A DNA stretch of 8,243 nt from an uncultured Clostridia bacterium (GTDB lineage Bacteria; Bacillota; Clostridia; Saccharofermentanales; Fastidiosipilaceae). Below the pieces are notes generated by a model, which made no database searches, was not told the DNA's origin, and saw only the letters and a program-made list of their open reading frames with translations. Positions 6,047 to 8,243 of the stretch are shown piece after piece. Numbering within the stretch: the stretch's first letter is position 1; each line of letters opens with the position of its first letter. The DNA lies in contig CAMXYS010000070.1 in the NCBI GenBank assembly GCA_947253135.1, positions 1-8,243 of the forward strand, in the 5' to 3' direction. A program made the position numbers and the translations under genes.

Positions 6047-7480
6047 TCAACCGACACTTTCCGACATATCCAACTTAATGAGCTGGTTTAATTCAATTGC
6101 ATACTCCATGGGCAGCTCTCGGGTAAAGGGCTCGATAAAGCCCATCACTATCATCTCCGTGGCCTCCGCCTCGGTCAAACCGCGACTCATCAAATAAAAG
6201 AGCTGCTCTTCACTGACCTTGGACACCGTCCCCTCATATTCCAAAGATGAGTCACCCACCTTAATCCGGTTGGTAGGGATTGTATCCGACCGCGATTTAG
6301 CATCTAAAATTAAAGTATCGCACTCGACCGACGTCACCGCCCGGTTGGCCTTGGGCCCGTGCTCAATGGTTCCCCTAAAGATAGCATTGCCTCCGTTCCT
6401 GGCAATGGACTTGGAGACAATATTAGAATAGGTTCCAGGCGCCAGGTGAATCATACGGGCGCCGATATCTTGAACCTGCCCTTCATCAGCCACGGAAACG
6501 GAAATCATGGACCCGCTGGCCCCTTCCCCCCGCAAGTAGCAAGCCGGGTAAAGCATGGTCACACCCGAACCGATATTGCCGTCTACCCATTCCATGGTTC
6601 CGCCCGCTTCGCAGGACGACCGCTTGGTCACCAAGTTATAAACATTGTTCGACCAGTTTTGCACGGTCGAATAGCGGCACTTGGCCCTTTTGCCGACAAA
6701 GATTTCCACCACTGCGGCATGCAGCGATTCAGTCGTATAGGCCGGGGCTGTACAGCCTTCAATATAGTGTAGTTCCGCATCGTCATCGACAATAATCAAG
6801 GTGCGCTCAAACTGACCCAGTTGCTCCGAGTTGATTCGAAAATAAGATTGCACCGGCAGCGGACACTTGACTCCCTTAGGTACATAAATAAATGATCCCC
6901 CGGACCAGACAGCCGCATTCAAGGCTGCGAATTTATTGTCAGTCGGCGGCACCAGCTTGCCAAAATATTGTTGAAAAATTTCCGGGTGCTCACGCAGACC
7001 GGTATCACAGTCCATAAAAATAACACCCAGGTCTTCCAGCTCCTGTTGCGCCTTGTGGTAAACCACCTCTGATTCGTACTGGGTGGTCACACCGGCCAGG
7101 TAGGAGCGCTCCGCTTCCGGGATACCCAACTTGTCAAAGGTATCCCGGATCTTATCCGGGACTTCGTCCCAGCTATTTTCAGACCGGTCTGTCGCCCGGT
7201 TATAGTAAACAATTTCGTCTAAATCCAAAGCACTCAAGTCCGGGCCAAAGGTCGGATCTGCACTATTTTGAAAAACTTTATAACCGTCCAGCCGGCGTTT
7301 GGTCATCCAGTCAGGCTCGCCCTTTAACTTGGAAATCTCTCTGACCTTATGTTCGTCCAAACCCTTGCTGAACCGCAAGACGGAAATATCGCCGTCGTAG
7401 ATTTGATGCTCATAATTGCTGCGGACAATATCCTCCGCCTGCACCTTGTCAGTTGAATTGTATCGTTGGCTCATTGTCAT
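6047..7480 (-). CDS. sufB: Fe-S cluster assembly scaffold SufB
   Basis: SufB, with SufC ATPase and SufD, is the cytosolic scaffold on which Fe-S clusters are built. The 477 residues are full length and highly typical: SYLAGVTTQYESEVVYH (126-142), WSGGSFIYVPKGVKCP (192-207), HYIEGCTAP (238-246), the tunnel-region STVQNWSNNVYNL (271-283), and SVECDTLILD (384-393), where C387 corresponds to the essential E. coli Cys405. The end, EEQLFYLMSRGL to RELPMEYAIELNQLIKL, is canonical. An oddity is EYEG at 414-417, where relatives such as B. subtilis have EHEA. The first ATG overlaps the sufU stop (ATGA, 7477-7480), but GAGGA at 7481-7485 directly abuts it, so the second ATG (7472-7474, giving MSQRY) is the likelier start. 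It is the last gene of the visible suf operon. Confidence 0.97.
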   Translation of the reverse strand: MTMSQRYNSTDKVQAEDIVRSNYEHQIYDGDISVLRFSKGLDEHKVREISKLKGEPDWMTKRRLDGYKVFQNSADPTFGPDLSALDLDEIVYYNRATDRSENSWDEVPDKIRDTFDKLGIPEAERSYLAGVTTQYESEVVYHKAQQELEDLGVIFMDCDTGLREHPEIFQQYFGKLVPPTDNKFAALNAAVWSGGSFIYVPKGVKCPLPVQSYFRINSEQLGQFERTLIIVDDDAELHYIEGCTAPAYTTESLHAAVVEIFVGKRAKCRYSTVQNWSNNVYNLVTKRSSCEAGGTMEWVDGNIGSGVTMLYPACYLRGEGASGSMISVSVADEGQVQDIGARMIHLAPGTYSNIVSKSIARNGGNAIFRGTIEHGPKANRAVTSVECDTLILDAKSRSDTIPTNRIKVGDSSLEYEGTVSKVSEEQLFYLMSRGLTEAEATEMIVMGFIEPFTRELPMEYAIELNQLIKLDMSESVG

Positions 7481-7968
7481 TCCTCATTTAAACTTTCAAT
7501 CCGGTTTGTGGTGGGATCAACCTGCCCGGCTGCCTTTTGGGCCAAGAGATCGATCCCCTGCTCACAAGCCTTCCAGGCCAGCATGGCGCACTTAACTCGC
7601 TGTGGCAATTGGGAAACTCCCTGCAGGCTGACTGCATCACCTAAAACGTCCTCGTCGTAGGTTTCACCTTCGATCATTTGACGAAAACTCGCGATCTTGG
7701 CCGTAGCCTCAGACAAGCTGTCACCTTGTAACAGCTCGGTCATCATCGAGGCACTGGAACAGCAAATCGAGCAACCGCTCCCCTCCTGCCTCACCTCCGC
7801 CAAGCAGTCATGGTCTGCCTTTAGCTGGACCGTCAAATCGTCGCCGCAGCTCGGATTGCGCAAGTGGACAGTCACATAGCCGACTTCCTTGACCAGGCCC
7901 TTATTGCGCGGATTGCGATAGTGATCCATGATAATGCGTCTATACAATTGTTCATTAGAAGAGGACAT
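7477..7968 (-). CDS. sufU: SufU zinc-dependent sulfurtransferase / Fe-S assembly protein
   Basis: SufU accepts persulfide sulfur from the cysteine desulfurase SufS and passes it on for cluster assembly in the cytosol of Gram-positive bacteria. The 163-residue protein has the IscU-like fold motifs LYRRIIMDHYRNPRNKG (8-24), NPSCGDDLTV (38-47), GSGCSICCSSASMM (63-76) and RVKCAMLAWKA (124-134). C41, D43, C66 and C127 match the zinc ligands and active cysteine of B. subtilis SufU. The insertion separating SufU from IscU, around 90-122, is present. Two extra cysteines (C69, C70) sit beside C66, where B. subtilis has Ser/Met. The start overlaps the sufS stop by 14 bases, with GGGAG at 7978-7982, nine bases upstream of the ATG; the stop overlaps the first sufB ATG. 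Confidence 0.96.
   Translation of the reverse strand: MSSSNEQLYRRIIMDHYRNPRNKGLVKEVGYVTVHLRNPSCGDDLTVQLKADHDCLAEVRQEGSGCSICCSSASMMTELLQGDSLSEATAKIASFRQMIEGETYDEDVLGDAVSLQGVSQLPQRVKCAMLAWKACEQGIDLLAQKAAGQVDPTTNRIESLNEE
7481..7485 (-). promoter_or_regulatory. Ribosome binding site pointing to the second sufB ATG
   Basis: GAGGA on the minus strand lies zero bases from the first ATG (7478-7480) and six bases from the second (7472-7474). The second spacing is functional, so SufB probably starts MSQRY and loses two residues. Confidence 0.6.
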
Positions 7969-8243
7969 CTAAAAAATCTCCCGCCTCCCGGCTAACTTCA
8001 ACGAAGCGGTCAATTTCCGCCTCTGTGTTGTAAAAATTTAAACTGGCCCGCAAAGTTGCTTGAACGCATAGGCTTCTCATGGCCGGCTGCGAACAGTGTT
8101 GACCGGCCCGCAAAGAGATGCCGGCCCGGTCATAGACACCTGCGGCATCATGGGGGTGAACCCCTTCTACATTAAAACAAACAATGCCGGAAGCGCTGTT
8201 CATCTCGTTATAGATATGAATGCCGGGGACCTCCTTTAGACCT
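7955..8243 (-). CDS. sufS: Cysteine desulfurase SufS, C-terminal part (N-terminus beyond window)
   Basis: This is the C-terminal 95 residues of a group II PLP cysteine desulfurase, which removes sulfur from cysteine as an enzyme-bound persulfide and hands it to SufU. The frame stays open to the window edge, reading GLKEVPGIHIYNE before the internal Met encoded at 8201-8203, so that ATG is not the start. Family motifs are GIVCFNVEGVHPHDAA, the catalytic loop RAGQHCSQPAM, whose Cys codon lies at 8093-8095 (equivalent to B. subtilis Cys361), and the closing RASLNFYNTEAEIDRFVE. The usual HHC is QHC here. About three quarters of the gene, including the PLP lysine, lies off-window; sufC and sufD may lie further upstream, as in other Bacillota. 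Confidence 0.95.
   Translation of the reverse strand, partial: GLKEVPGIHIYNEMNSASGIVCFNVEGVHPHDAAGVYDRAGISLRAGQHCSQPAMRSLCVQATLRASLNFYNTEAEIDRFVEVSREAGDFLDVLF

Overview
The window reads as one end of a contig from a moderately GC-rich Bacillota (Firmicutes) genome, probably clostridial. Two blocks support this. The first is the gene order Orn/Lys/Arg decarboxylase - tmk - darA - holB, which parallels yaaO-tmk-yaaQ(darA)-(yaaR)-holB in Bacillus subtilis. The second is a SufS-SufU-SufB iron-sulfur operon that uses the zinc-type SufU of Gram-positive bacteria. Genus or species cannot be assigned from the sequence alone.

The left edge is not genomic. Bases 14-46 are the Illumina Nextera read-1 transposase adapter, ending in the 19-base Tn5 mosaic end. 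Bases 1-13 fit the end of the P5 oligo plus an index. Genomic sequence starts at 47, inside holB, so the apparent C-terminus of holB is an artefact.

Layout: (a) 47-3962, all minus strand, transcribed right to left: an Arg/Gly-rich disordered protein of unknown function, a PLP decarboxylase with a GTG start three bases after it, then after a 109-base gap with its own probable promoter tmk, darA and holB, each overlapping the next. (b) 3963-4102, a divergent intergenic region with candidate extended -10 promoters in both directions. (c) 4103-5898, plus strand: an NfeD-type membrane protein and a stomatin/QmcA-type SPFH protein, a well-known membrane pair. (d) 5899-6046, the convergent junction, holding a strong near-symmetric terminator that can serve both sides. 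(e) 6047-8243, minus strand: sufS (N-terminus cut by the window edge), sufU and sufB, tightly overlapping. No rRNA, tRNA, CRISPR, insertion sequence or prophage was seen, and no gap exceeds 150 bases.

Functional reading: the tmk-darA-holB cluster joins dTMP supply, a cyclic-di-AMP receptor and the replication clamp loader. The NfeD-SPFH pair probably forms a membrane scaffold. The suf genes mobilise sulfur from cysteine (SufS), relay it (SufU) and build the cluster on SufB. The least explained element is the Arg-rich protein with a C-terminal coiled coil at 3348-3962. Other points worth checking are a His-to-Tyr change near the SufB active site, a Cys cluster next to a zinc ligand of SufU, and the absence of the zinc-binding Cys cluster in HolB.
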